From Bugula neritina (lineage: Eukaryota; Bryozoa; Gymnolaemata; Cheilostomatida; Bugulidae), in the NCBI GenBank assembly GCA_964035545.1, contig OZ037767.1:23827128-23891127 (forward strand): DNA of 64,000 nt. The letters are read 5' to 3'. The position numbers were made by a program, and so were the translations under genes. Below the pieces are notes generated by a model that saw nothing but the letters and a program-made list of their open reading frames with translations, ran no database searches and was not told the DNA's origin. Below, in pieces: positions 26,501-38,600 of the stretch; positions within the stretch are counted from its first letter, which is position 1; every line of letters begins with the position of its first letter.

Positions 26501-27146
26501 ACTTTGGAAGCAAAACATACAATAATAAAGGACAAAATTGTTAAAGGAAGTGAACTCAGCTGGTACATAAATGAGACATTCATTTTTTAAACGACAGTAT
26601 GTGAGGCCTTGAAAATAGATGCTTAGAATTCTAAAGCTTAATATGACATACCACTCCGGGATGAATACTCTGGACTTGACTTTGCTCCTTAATTTTTAGA
26701 ACCTAACAAAAACAACACAACATAATACGTTATGAAATACAAATCTCAGACTATTAAGTGCAACAAAGCTTATTTTGTAAAAAAACTCTCAATTAAAGAT
26801 TATTGTGTGTTTTTAAAGTCTTGCAGAAACTATTATCTGTTGACACTACTAAATAGTCTTTGTCATATTTTACCATCTTCACGTCAAGTGTGCACATTGC
26901 ATAAAACGACAATATAGTTTATACTGATCATACTGACACAAGTTACAAACTCACAGCATTTAGAGCTCCTCTGATCTTGAAAGCACCCGTAGACTGAAGA
27001 TGTTCTGCCTTGAAGTACACTTGTCTACCAGTCAGTCTATTTGCCTCGGAACATTGTAATACTGGTGTTAACTTAATAAATTCACTTATTCTTTCCCTGG
27101 CAGCCTTTACGTCTGCTAATCTTACTATACTCATGACAGCTTTCAT
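23517..27146 (-). CDS. Serine racemase / threonine-serine dehydratase-like PLP enzyme, copy B, 8 exons
   Basis: Tandem paralogue of copy A with an identical exon-phase plan. Exons on minus: 26955-27146, 26652-26702, 26015-26181, 25621-25705, 25241-25388, 24577-24734, 23863-23913 and 23517-23678. This gives about 337 residues from MKAVMSIV, or 333 from the second ATG. The Lys (GAFKIRGALNA), the Ser motif (THSSGNHGQAL) and the SGGGLASG loop are intact. The segment FISPYDHLDVIAGQGT resembles the PPYDDP...AGQGT stretch of catabolic threonine dehydratases. As in copy A, the human SRR metal ligands are not conserved (APPGKMM). The C-terminus reads VIEAAAGAAVAAL then GGNVDITNLPWYDS. The region after the Lys motif is nearly identical to copy A at DNA level, while exon 2 and the extreme N-terminus differ strongly. 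Expression as two isozymes with different substrate pockets is an inference. Confidence 0.9.
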
Positions 27147-28014
27147 AGCTGTTCAACTCAGTTCCTACAGCTTCTCTCTGCCAGCTGTTATCCCTTCTAA
27201 TCGTGTTAGCTCTGTTATATTACTATAACTTGTAACCTAGTCTTCAGCTAGACTATGCTGACACCAGTCCTTGCAAAGTGATTAGTCAACTCAGCATACA
27301 GTAGTTAATATATGTTACTATTGTTATATAGTAATTCAATAGATTTATAGGCCTGTAGAAAGTTGACAGTTGGACAGCCCTCTAACTGCATTGTCAAACC
27401 AAGTAGCATTGATTCAATGTTGTTTTTCTCAAACAATGAACACAAAAGGCCTGTTAGCAAAATTAGGTACAGTAGGCTAATGGAGAAATTTTTATAGCCC
27501 AAGTTTCTATTTGCATATATCTGCAGCATTTTAATTTTTTATTCTAGCTAAAGTAGCAAAGAACTTCTAATAGGTAGCCTCAGTTTTGTGTTTATCTTCG
27601 CATATTTTGGTTTGGGATGTGGATTGAGAATTTCAAGAGTATGCAACTTCTTTCCTATATATCTAATCTAGAACCCAGGTTTTCATAACCTCTCCATTAT
27701 CGGACCTATCTTGAAGGTTGCTAGTTTTTCCAATGCACATCACCTTCCGAGTCGTTTAATTTTGATCAACTATATTAAACAAAACCTGAGTTACTAATTA
27801 ATCGGCATTTTCTTATTTCTAATAAACATTTCCACCTAACGAGTTTGAAAGCAGTGGTTGAAAAAATGATTTGCTAGAAACTTCTTACAAAAAATAAAAT
27901 TGCAACAGAAAATAGTATGCCAAAAATTTCATTATTGAAGATTTTATAATTGTCAAAGAGACAGCTTTTATGTCTGCCATGCAAAAGCATTTTACTGCCA
28001 TAAAGAAAATGTGA
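27147..28014. other. Intergenic region with dispersed repeat
   Basis: Carries the presumed promoter of copy B and, at about 27545-27715, a dispersed-repeat copy. The rest is AT-rich with no coding signal. Confidence 0.6.
27545..27715 (+). repeat. Dispersed repeat family, copy 4
   Basis: Shares with the 7437 and 8958 copies the blocks 'attttggtttgggatgtgg', 'gcaacttctttc', 'tctagaacccagg' and 'tctccattatcggacctatct'. Confidence 0.6.
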
Positions 28015-31000
28015 TTAGTGTTTATTTAACCAAGTCCTCAAAAATTGTTTAAACCGCAGAAGTTCAGCCTGAGTATTAGGATGGTCAAATTGCTTGGTCA
28101 GATATGTCTTGAGATCCTTTTCAGATGCAGTGAGAAACAACTTTTTCCTCTTCCTACAAGGCAACATACCACAAGTTTAGGGGAGGTTACAGATTTTAAG
28201 GCAGGCATTATGTAAGCCAGCATTAGATGAAGATCTCTGTAAACATCACTAAGTTATGTGTAGACAGCGAAAGCATCAGGAGATTGACAAACAAGTCAAC
28301 TTTATAAACACCAGGGGAGACAAGTCCATGCAATAAGGTAATCAATATGGTAATCTAACACAAAATATGGAACATCTTGGCTATATGCTAGTAAACAGTA
28401 CACCAGTAAATCAGAAGCTGATTTTAGTGCATGTATGCAATAGTTAAACTGCATTTTAGCTTGTTTCTAGCTGTTTTAGTGTATTTGTTAGGAAAGTTTG
28501 TACACTACAAACACTAAAGTGCTGTCCACTTGAGTGAAGTTTGCAAGAGATACATGGCTCAGAGCAGCTATACTAAGAGATGTACCTGTTGCTTAGATTG
28601 TCTTCAAACATGGCTTCCAGTGTCATTTGACTGCGTCTCCATGAAAAAATGTGAAGCTGCTGCTCATACCAGTCTAGAATGTTCATGAATGTTCTACATG
28701 AGAGACGCTCTACTTTACAGTCTTCTGGTATGAGGTCTGATAGGTAAATGGCTGAGAACAGCTCAGATGGCTTTACCTGAAGGGTATAGCAACTATTAAA
28801 GTAATAAAACTTGTAGTTGTTGCAATATCAAGTTTTGATTTTCCGATCCTAACCCTTCTTTACAACATCAAAACTAAAAGACTTAATTCAGTTTAAAGCA
28901 AAAAAAAATAATTTCAAAAATAATTGATTGCTTTCTACAATTTTCTAATTTTTATCTAGAAAGACTCATCATAGTTTATTGAAAGGCAACTTATTTCTAA
29001 CTACATTTCTAACATAATATCAATGTTCAACTTTACAAATCAAATGTATTTAACGTTTAATATACCTCGTCTGCAGTATTATGAGATGCTTTTGGTTCAT
29101 CAACTAACTTGTTGATTAGAAGGTTTTTCCAATCAGCATCCATTTGTGTCAAAGCCTGGTACGTCAGCCTTGATTTACCTTTATAATTATTGCAAGGCTA
29201 TTTTCTAAATATATCACAGTTGAAAGAACTATTTCTTGAAGTTATGCTACTCTCCTACACAGTGATATAGATTGTCAGTCTCAATGTTGTTGGTATTTAA
29301 AAATTCGCCAAGGTCAAAGTTCACCAATAGGCCTAATCATTTTAAAAATCAGATGCCCGGTAGTAACTATGAAATAATTATCCTGCACAATCAGCAACTA
29401 TTAAGTTCTTCAAAACACACCTCAAAGTTAAAGTCAAGTTTTAAGAAATGTTGAACTTCAACTTATGTGAATCAATTTTTCAAAAAAATGATTTAATCAT
29501 TGGGAAGTTAATAGAAATTTGCATTAATTATAAACACAAAGCCCAACCAACCTAGTTTTACATACAACATTTATTTGATAAACTTATTTAATGTAGGTAG
29601 TTAACAATCTTGAATATTATATATACATTAAATGAATAGGGAATTACCAAATTTTCTAACTCCGTACTGTTTAAGCTTATGTGCAGATAGCTCTGGGATA
29701 AGGGCATCACTGTCCACCACAGCCATATATGGGCGTTTGCTCTCAAGTGAGAGTTTAACTTCCTTCAACACTTGGCTGCTTCCATGGCAGTCCACAACGT
29801 TAATTGCAGTTTCTTGATCTAAAAGTTGCAACAAAGTTATATACTTAAATTAAGATACATTTTGTGATGTGAAGGAAATCCTTGAAACTATGTTTTTCTA
29901 ATAGAAAGAAAGCCTTGTGACCTTGACTTACAGTTGAAAATTTTAATTAAGTCAGGCATACAAGTTATATTATATATATTATAGTATACTGCACTAATAG
30001 TGAGACAAAATATATTATATAGTCCGCATGCTAGGTTAATACTTAGACATTATAACTAAAATATCAATTAGAAACCTGAGATGTTCAGCTCACCTTTGAG
30101 AAAAGTTTTCCTAGTCATGACTTTAGATACTGCCAAGACCTGCCAGCCACATGCTCCATATTGCAGTCAAAATAACTATCCACAGTGTCACTCGTTCAAA
30201 CACAACCAACCATTATATAACATATGCAACAAATATAATATACGCAGCATAAGGGAGCAGCTGTGGTCTAGGGGTTAGAACGTTTGCCTAGTAAGCACAA
30301 AGTCATGGGTTCGAACACAAACAAAGGCCATTGGTGATGTTAGGAAAAGCATTCAGTCATAATTGCTCCTGTGCCTCATCTGAATAAGTCCTTAGCCCGC
30401 TTTGACAAAAACCTCTTCCATCAGGGGTTCTCACGGGGATAGTGATGATAAACTAGTGTGAGCTTTTTTTTGTAATATATACAGCATAGGCTATAATACT
30501 ACATGTATATAACTCAATCTGTGCACAGCTGCTGTTTTAGGGTTTGTCCCCTCTTCAGCACAAAACCAAGTATTGTGACCCACACCTTTGCAAAAGAAGA
30601 AACGTATGTTTCTACTAAAGCAAATTCAAAAGGTGTGTAAATTCAAGCCAGAGAGCTCAAGTAATTCTAGGAATTACCAGCCATGCACAATATTTTACAC
30701 AAACAGTACACTAACAGGCAATAGATTCTGAGCTAAATTGCACTACCCAAGGTAGAGTGTAGACTATCCAATGGGCAATTGTATTTCTAATTCAACTGAA
30801 CATAATTTAATGATAGGAATATGAATTTTGAGTATTTGACTCAATAAAGACTGAGCTTACTTGGTGTTGCTGCTGAAGCCAACCAAGGTATTTGATGTGT
30901 TCAATTAGTATAGAAACAACTCTTGCATCAGATTTGCCTTCCACAAATAAAGGCACAAAATTATTACTCCTACAGATTCTTGTGTGAATTTTTCGAAAAG

Positions 31001-31055
31001 ATACCAACACATTAAGTGGTATAGAATGATAGGGGGAGTGCAGGAGAGATAGCAT
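28015..31055 (-). CDS. Putative TOPRIM-like (DUF4435/OLD-nuclease-like) protein, 7 exons
   Basis: I do not recognise a named orthologue. Proposed exons on minus: 30861-31055, 30094-30139, 29648-29818, 29259-29332, 29066-29155, 28586-28776 and 28015-28153. All donors and acceptors are GT-AG and all phases match, giving 301 residues. Residues ~32-60 read NFVPLFVEGKSDARVVSIL, the hydrophobic-EG-x-x-D start of a TOPRIM fold. About 30 residues on comes INVVDCHGSSQVL (the Gly position), then PYMAVVDSDAL (the DxD strand). This order (EGxxD, G, DxD) is that of OLD-family and DUF4435 domains, where acidic residues bind metal in a nuclease site. The C-terminal half is helical, with KRKKLFL as a basic patch, ending in LNKH. 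Nuclease activity is inferred from motifs only. Exon 1 may be longer or differ, since the start ATG has an in-frame stop four codons upstream. The gene starts 364 bases downstream of the prohibitin-2 stop on the same strand. Confidence 0.6.
30250..30465 (+). mobile_element. tRNA-derived SINE, best-preserved copy
   Basis: Lies in intron 1 of the TOPRIM-like gene, antisense to it. The head is tRNA-like: A-box tggtctaggggttaga, an anticodon-arm-like cctagtaagc and B-box gggttcgaac about 35 bases downstream. The tagt context resembles tRNA-Thr(AGU), which is tentative. The body has 'ggccattggtgatgttagga', then 'gcattcagtcataattgctc', 'aagtccttagcc' and 'ggggttctcacgggga'. The end is not a simple poly(A). 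It is a SINE and not a tRNA gene because no acceptor-stem pairing follows the B-box. Confidence 0.9.
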
Positions 31056-31418
31056 GGTGTATAGCTAGCACATAAAAATTACCAAAGGAATATATTTAGT
31101 TTCGGAAAGATTAATATTTCGGTATTTCTGACAAATTTACAAAACCTTTGTGATATGAAAGGTATTTTGAAGCAATGAGGCCAATGCATGTTTAGACAAA
31201 TAACTAGTTGATAAGTATTTTTAAGTACATGATAGTATATTTTAATAGAGCTTTTTAGCAAAACTGTATAAAGACAACAAAAAGCAATCACCACACATGA
31301 CTTCATTGAAGTGTTACAAAAATTATGTTTCATAGTTCAACGGCTTGCAGATCATCTGCCTGGTAGTTGTCCACCCTTGGAAACATTCTATACATTAGCA
31401 GTGTAAGACTGGCTCTCT
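31056..31418. other. Short spacer between TOPRIM-like gene and prohibitin-2
   Basis: AT-rich, both neighbours on the minus strand. It would contain the prohibitin-2 3' UTR and the promoter or 5' UTR of the TOPRIM-like gene. No distinct motif is seen. Confidence 0.6.
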
Positions 31419-34400
31419 TCACTTCTTCCTTTTCATGTCATCCACTGACTGATCAAACTCCTTCTCGTTGATATTCAGCATCAAGGTTGAGGCATTGAGG
31501 TACACTTTGTTCTGAGAGTTGGTTAACTACAATAAAATCATGAAAGATGAAAATGCGAGCACTACTCAAGTTACTTCTGGTGTAAAACCTGAGATTTATA
31601 AGTCTGTTGATTTTTTAGTCTGTTTCAGTTTATCCCCTCTTTCACTGGGATGATGAATAGAACTTGTCTCCAGATGAATTAATTAATCAGGGTTCCAGGT
31701 GAATCAAAGAGTTTGTTGCTATTATTTTCATTATTAATATTATAGCGGTGTATTGCTGATACCCACAGGCTGGCTTAAAGGACAAAGAAAATATAAAAAT
31801 TCTTGAGCCAATGAATTTGCTTCAGACAAACATTGCTTGACCGGCTAAACATCACATATACTGGAGTTGCCCGACCATCATACTTACATTGGAATTGTCT
31901 CACTCACCGTCTTAGCAATTTGCTGAGCAGCTCGTATCTTTCTCAGCTTCAAGTAGCCGGGGTTTTCTTTGACGGCCTCGCCTATCATCTTAGCAGCAGC
32001 AGCTTCTCCCTCAGCCTGCACGACTTTCTGCTGTTTCTCCTGCTTTGCTTTCTCCACAAAGAAATGAGCTCTTTGGGCCTCCTGCTGGGCCACCTGCTTA
32101 GCCTCCACAGCTGCAGTGTACTCCCGACCTGACGGATAGCAGTACAGAGCATATGAGTCAAGGGAGAGGACAACTACCAATTTGCAGAGTTATCCTCTGC
32201 CAACACAAAGTAGTACAGAGCTGACGTTTATCAGGACTTACCGAATGAAAGATCTGTGATAGAAACGTCATCCAGTATGATATTGAAGTCTTTAGCTCTG
32301 TTTACCAAATCTCTCCTGATGAGTAGAGAGACCTGCTGACGCTGCGTGATTAGTTGAGATGCATTGAACTTAGCAACTACTCCTTTAAGGACCTGCAAAA
32401 TAGGAACAGTAAAAAGCCTTTAAGGTTTTTTTAAACCTTTATAGAAAGTGAAATCTTTTTAATTAGCTGGGAATAATGGGATAGTTATGCATATGTACTT
32501 TTAAAGTTGTGATACTTAATTAAATTGCAATATAGTTTAAACCTTGAGAAAAACATTATAACTCAAGTTAACTCAACACCATAGACCGTAGCTGATTTCA
32601 AAAGTCATAAAACAAGTTATTCTTTTTGATTACCAATAAGGAAGCTTATTAAAGTCATAATAATCTAACCTAACTATGGACATGCAAAAGTTTTTTGCAA
32701 TAATTGAAGCATCTAATAGCCAGGCTGAATGGCCTTAAAATGGAGCATTTGCTAGGAGCAGCAGTGGTCTAGAGATTAAAGTATGGGCTTAGAGGTCATA
32801 TCCCTAGAAAAGGCCATTGGTGATGTTAGGAAGTGCATCTAGTCAAAAATGCTCCTGTGTCACATTTGAACAAGTCTTTACCTCGATTAAAAAAGAAACC
32901 TTTGCACCACGGGTTGTCGCAAGGATGGTGACTATAAACTCACTTATTTACTAGTGATACTTGCTAGCATAGCATACACACCTCATTAATAATTGAAGGC
33001 AAAACCCTGTCATCATAATCTGTACCAAGTTGCTGGTAGATATGAGGTAAGGCAGACTGATCTGGTCTAGCTAGCACTCTAAGTCCAATATTCACCATCT
33101 GCAAATCTAAAAACCAAAACATTGTGTACATAGACACGGGTGACAACAGTGGCAGCTTCAACACTAGAAACCTTTAATAGGCGGTGAGAAGAAATGCCTA
33201 CTAAAAATCACACTAGGCCCATGTTGACTTGAGAAAAAAACCGGTTGAACGAAACTAAAGAATAGCTTACCCTTGCTTCCTGTTGGAGAGACAATTTTCC
33301 TTGGTTTTGCACGAATGTCATATATAATAGGATACTGAAACCAAGGAACTCTAAAATTAGAAAATGTGTTTCTATGTAAAATGCTGAATTGATTTCAAAT
33401 TGGTCTAAATATGTCACGATAGCAACATTTCTACGCATATGCTTTGATATAATTTTTAACTTTAAGTTCATCAACTCAATTGCAGCTTTGCACAACAGCA
33501 AGAGTGCTATGAGCATGGGACAAACTCACAATGCTAAATTTGAAAATAACACATGTATACAGACCTAAAGTGAATGCCTTCCTTGTATATATCTTTCTGA
33601 ACACCAGATATCCTGTTAAACATAACAGCCCTGTGTCCACCCTCAACTGCAAATTTTAAAACAACACATGAGTTTAATCTAAACTCAGCTAAAAAAGTAG
33701 CCATGTTATAATTAAGGGGCCCTTTCATAGCTTTAGTTTAGTCTCTTGTGGCAAATTTTATTTTAAAAGTGCTTTATATCAACTTTATATCACTTTATTC
33801 CACTAATGCCTAAAACTTAAGACTAAGCTACAGAGTAAAACATTTTAGAACAATAACAATGTGAATGTTGGCATACTTATCATACTTATACTTATAGTGT
33901 TAGTTATACTAACACTAACAGTAACACTTACACTAGCAGGTAAAGTGGGTATGACTTAGGCTACGCAAAATTCAGAAACTAACCACATAACTGAATAATA
34001 ATAATAACAATAACCTGAAAGTGAATCACGTTAAACTTGATAATTATTTTTATTTACTAGCACATTTTTTATTTTCCCCTTTCACTTTCAGTTTCAAATG
34101 CTACGCCTACGGCTACAAGTAAAACTAACAGCAACTGATATCGATAATAATATTGTTATTATTATATTTATACATGTAATCAGAGTCACTAATAGTAATA
34201 GAAATCATAATGACAATGATAATTTTAAATCTAAATCATCACTGATAACTGTGTCTGTTGCCGTTGGTGTTAGACTTGAAGTTGAAGTGTTACTTCAATA
34301 CTTGCCTGTGTATACCGCTTGATAAATTGCGGCAGCAGCTGCACCTATAGCTCCAATTAAACCTACACCAACTCCTGCACCCTTTCCACCACGTGCTAAT

Positions 34401-34423
34401 CTTCCTCCGATGTCCTCCATCAT
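31419..34423 (-). CDS. PHB2: Prohibitin-2, 7 exons
   Basis: Prohibitin-2 forms ring complexes with prohibitin-1 in the mitochondrial inner membrane and supports protein quality control and cristae structure. Exons on minus: 34306-34423, 33565-33646, 33271-33350, 32982-33106, 32242-32392, 31908-32128 and 31419-31526. This gives 294 residues (human 299). An N-terminal hydrophobic Gly/Ala segment (about residues 15-37) is the membrane anchor. Then come [52 protein letters not shown] and the coiled-coil stretch [20 protein letters not shown], all near-identical to vertebrate PHB2. The C-terminus is DDMKRKK. The start is the double ATG (MMEDIGG) with no good upstream alternative. Intron 1 (33647-34305) uses a GC donor (ACAG followed by gcaagt). 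A SINE lies in intron 4. The gene is head-to-head with DAXX. Confidence 0.97.
32756..32945 (+). mobile_element. tRNA-derived SINE in prohibitin-2 intron 4
   Basis: Antisense to the gene, ending about 36 bases from the donor side of exon 4. The A-box region (gtggtctagagattaa) is recognisable. The B-box is degraded (aggtcatatccc). The body blocks 'ggccattggtgatgttagga' and 'agtctttacctcgatt' and the tail 'gggttgtcgcaagga' are all present in order. Confidence 0.85.
33880..34290. repeat. Cryptically simple AT-rich sequence in prohibitin-2 intron 1
   Basis: Composed of shuffled short words such as cttatactt, tagttatac, aacacta, ataataata and aatgacaat, with weak inverted symmetry. The same word mix recurs at 34860-35560, 41690-41960 and 49915-50800. 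Confidence 0.6.
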
Positions 34424-35653
34424 AGAAACAAATCTCAAAACGTTTTGCTTATATAAATAAAAAACTAATGCTCCCAGAAAATGATGCAAACCGGCGTGAG
34501 CGTAAAATGCTGGGTGGTTGTAGGGTCTAGTTAACTAACTGCGCGATCATTCTAATAGTTGTATTAACAATGGGATTTTAACCTGCAAGACATTATTACG
34601 AGCACCTTTTTCTTGTGCACGGTTAAGAACCTGTCGTAAAAGATGAATATATTTACGATTATTAGAAAGCATGATGTATTTTCGCACAGTTAAAAAGGGT
34701 ATTTTTATGATTTAAAAATAAAAATCGCAGAGGCGTAGTCCTGCTCTCTAGCTTGTAGTTTAATTTTAGTAAAGAAGTTATTATTAATTCTTAGTATTTA
34801 TTTTGACAATAGAAATTTCTAAAACAAAATTTAAAGTACTAAAACGTAGTTCGGGTTCATTGAAATATCATTATGAATATTAGTAGTTATCAATATGAAT
34901 ATCTGTTCTTCATATTCATATTGATATTGATATTCATATTCATATTGATATTGTAATTGTTGTTCATTTATTGTATAACTGAAACTGTAAATGTAATTCA
35001 AATTAATTTTGTAAGACTAAGTATAACTATTACTTATTTGACATACTCTTAATTAAGTTATTGCTATAACTATAAGTATAAGTATTATAATACAATTACA
35101 TGTGTCTGTGAGTCTCAGTTAGTGTTACTTAATCTTATACTTATAGTTATACTTATTGCTTGTACTCATACTGTAGTTGTACTTGTAGTTCAAGTTGTTG
35201 CTTTAATAAATATATTTAATTTTGATTATAATAATTTATAATATTAATTCTGCCATTCAATTTTATAATTTAATAATCGTAATGGTATTTTACCATTCAT
35301 AATTTTAATTTATAGCAACTAGGCTATAACTTAGAACTTCTAAGTATAACTATAAGTACATATTTATATTAGTATTGATAATTAGGTTCATGTGTAAACA
35401 TGATATTAGTACCATATAACATTTTACTTATAGGTTAGGGCTAGCTAGTGACAATCACAACGTGCCTTGAACCCGATTCTTTTTATTGCTAGTGTATATT
35501 TAATTTAATATTACCATCACCACTATTACTAGCATTAGTACTAGTAGTAACTTACTATCCATTACAATATGAATAGACCGTTGATTAATTTAAGTTCCAT
35601 CTATAATAATAATGTGCCTGATTGTATTCTGTTTATCCACCTCAGTAAATAAT
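34424..35653. other. Head-to-head intergenic region, prohibitin-2 / DAXX
   Basis: Likely holds both promoters. The first ~300 bases next to prohibitin-2 are ordinary AT-rich sequence with a few CpG-containing words (gcgcgatc, tgcacgg). From about 34860 it becomes cryptically simple, rich in tattcatattgatatt and ataagtata words. No clear core promoter element was recognised. Confidence 0.55.
34860..35560. repeat. Cryptically simple AT-rich sequence upstream of DAXX
   Basis: Includes a run of alternating attcatattgatatt words (34900-34960) and many tataagtata/cttatagttat words that are reverse complements of one another, so the region can form many alternative small hairpins. Confidence 0.6.
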
Positions 35654-38600
35654 ATGTCCCTGGGAGTAAAAAAGCGTATACACAGTTCTGGTGTCGTGAG
35701 AGAACCCTTAACAAAGATATCTAAACATGAAAAAACTGACTTGCACTCAAAGGTATTCAAATCTGACTCTTACACATTACATATTTTTACATATTGGCAT
35801 AATTTGGCACCAGTGATAAGGTTTCTGTGCTGCTGTATTTTTTTCTGAAATAGTTTGACTAATATAGAGCTCTACATTCTCAACAAATGTACTTTTTATA
35901 TAAATTTTGTTTTGCAGAACAGTAATTGCATATGGGAAAACTGATGCCATATTAATAATTAATTAAAAATGTCATTGTTTAGCCAAGAGATTTATTTAAT
36001 ATATTTGTATAATGTTTATTTGTACTAATTTTTGTCCATAATATGCTTGCAGTGTATTTTATAGGAAAGTGACGACACCACCCTATCACAAATGGTAATG
36101 ACTGACTTGCTATCAGCCTGTAGATCTACTCTCAAACCACACGACGCTCAAGGTAAAAGTTAGAGTCAAAGTCAAAACCCACTTTACCTTTTAAAGTCTT
36201 TATTGCTTCCATATTTTGAAACTATGTTTCTGATCCAATAGTAAAAACTTTATACTTATTGTTTTGAAACGGATTGTTTTTTTTTATAGTATTTAGTATA
36301 TGTAATGTCTGTTGAGTGGTATTATAGAATTGAAATAGTGCTCCAACGTGTAGAATGTGTTGTGGAACATTTTAGGGGAAGCAATTTTAAGAAAGATACA
36401 GAAAATATATTCAAAAGCTAGTAAATCGTACGTTGAATCTGAAGGGTTTGTGCGGCGTGCTCAACAAATTAATAATGAAGTAAGATTATCTCCAAACAGA
36501 ATGTGGGTGTTGACCAATGAGTTCTTCCAAGAGCTTAAAGCATACAAGCAAAAGACTCAAGAGGTCGCTGATCCTCAACCATCGGCTTTAAAAGACGATT
36601 CTGTGAGCCAAACAGGAAGTGATGTAGCCAGCAGACAAGAGGAATCAGATTCTAACCAATCAGAAAGTAAAATACGCAGGGTATCTTCTAGTCAGTTACG
36701 TAGAATGGAAGAGTTACTTGAGTCACATCACAAAGAAATCCAACGGTATGAGCAGATGGAGCTTTCTTTTGATGACATGGAAAAAGACGATTCAACTTAT
36801 TTAATATGTGAAAGATTAAAGAGAAGAGCTGGGAAAATTTTTGACAGAATTTGTGAATTGAAAGGACGTTCAACTAGTAAAGGAGGTGCCAGGGAGAAGA
36901 AGTTTAAATACTCTGGCAGCCGATATCATGAACTCAATGTTCTTGTGCAGCGATTTGTAAACAAACAGGATTTTGAGGAGAGAATGCCTGATTACTCCGA
37001 TATTAAAAAGATTGTCAAACTATGCAATGAAAAACATAAGTACTGCTTGAATAAGAATCGAGTTACAGAATTGTCCAAAGAGGTATTACATATTTCAAAT
37101 TATTTTTAAATATGCGATTTAGTTTGTAAAATTTACACGTATGCCACATATTTTTATGATTGACAGGTTAAACTCATACAATTTAAGCATTTATTGTTTT
37201 TCTACTAAAATTTAAATTATCTTGGTTCAATTGCTAATCACTAATGAGTTTTACTATAATTCAAACGAGTGACCTTTTCTTTCCTGTGGAAGGTGTTTGT
37301 AGAGGTCGGAGGAATGATCTCTTCAACTCGGAAAAAAGACTTTGGGCAAGATTTTGGACCCGCCACTGCCAGCCGAGCATTTACCAATGATGTTGAAGAC
37401 CCCGCCACGTTTAGTTCAAGTCTGAAAGAGAAATTGAAAGCAAACCAGATAATTGCTGACAAAAACTTGAAAGAAGAGTTTCAGAGGGTAAGATATTACT
37501 CAATATTTCTTCAATGTAGGTGCTTAATACATTTATCACAGGTGGTAAGAATAGATAATTTGGTCAATCTAATATTCAGTTCAATGTCTTCGCCAATTAT
37601 CTCAAACAATATCTCAAATAGCTTACCAAAAAGCCTAGTAGTTGGCAGTAATTAAACAACTAGTATATTTGAAACTTCAAAAACTACTCCCAAGTGTTTG
37701 TGCACCTTCCTATTGAAAGTGGAACCTGCTTTAACTTTCACACACCATACTGTGAGATTTATAAATGGGTTTCAACTACCTGAAGCTAAGTGGCTGACTA
37801 CATGGTATATGATGTAACATATTAAATGAGGAACATATTTCCACCCTTCATGATGTACAAGTATACAAGTATTTTGTAACTATTGCAATATTAATTTAAC
37901 TTATAAGACCCAGAAAGCCTTTCTATGATGGTAATTTCTTGATATATACGTTCAATTCCTCATATTTCTCTCAGTGGGCCGACCAGCAGTCTAATGAGTT
38001 GGAAGAACAGTCTAAAGAGAAAGATGAAAATAGCAAGGAAGATGTAGAGGAAGATGGTGATGAAAGGTAAGACTCTCTCTCTTGTGCTGGGATATGCTTA
38101 TAGACTGTCTGTGGATATTCTGCTGTGTGGTTAGCAAGTTTCTTGCCCATGTGATCTGCTTAGGGTAGAATAAATATCTGAATACATTATTGATTCCATG
38201 TCTTGTACATTGGCCGCATTTAAGAGAATCACTTCACCATGTTATCTGCTGCTGGTAGGTAACAGAATATTCAAAGTGAATTCACCTTTTTAGTATAATA
38301 AATGATTAATCAATCAGTATATAGAGACTGTAGTGTAAGTAGGGTATAGAGGGAAAGATAATTATAGCCAAAAGTTTCAGCTAATTGTGATTCAGTAACA
38401 TGAGTAAGAATTGGGATATTGCATGTCTTCAAATGAGAGATATCCTCAAATTAATTGTTGTTTTACTCGAATTGTAGACGTAGCTGTTTCAGTGTGAGGC
38501 ATTGTAACCACGTAACTAACTTGTCAGGTTAATGAGAGTTGTTTAATTTACGTGCAAAATGCAGGATAACTGTAAGCTATCGTTAAATAGATTTTTTATT

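Noticed and set aside
17450-27146. Naming the PLP pair as serine racemase (SRR)
   Set aside because: Metal-site and substrate-site residues differ from SRR, and some stretches are closer to threonine dehydratases, so no symbol was given.
30250-30320. Possible tRNA gene with good A and B boxes
   Set aside because: The B-box is not followed by an acceptor stem; sequence continues into a body shared with three other copies, so it is a SINE head.
28015-31055. CDC45 or ORC-like identity for the minus-strand gene
   Set aside because: Only a loose resemblance of one hydrophobic acidic segment. The rest does not match those families from memory, and the TOPRIM-like motif order fits better.
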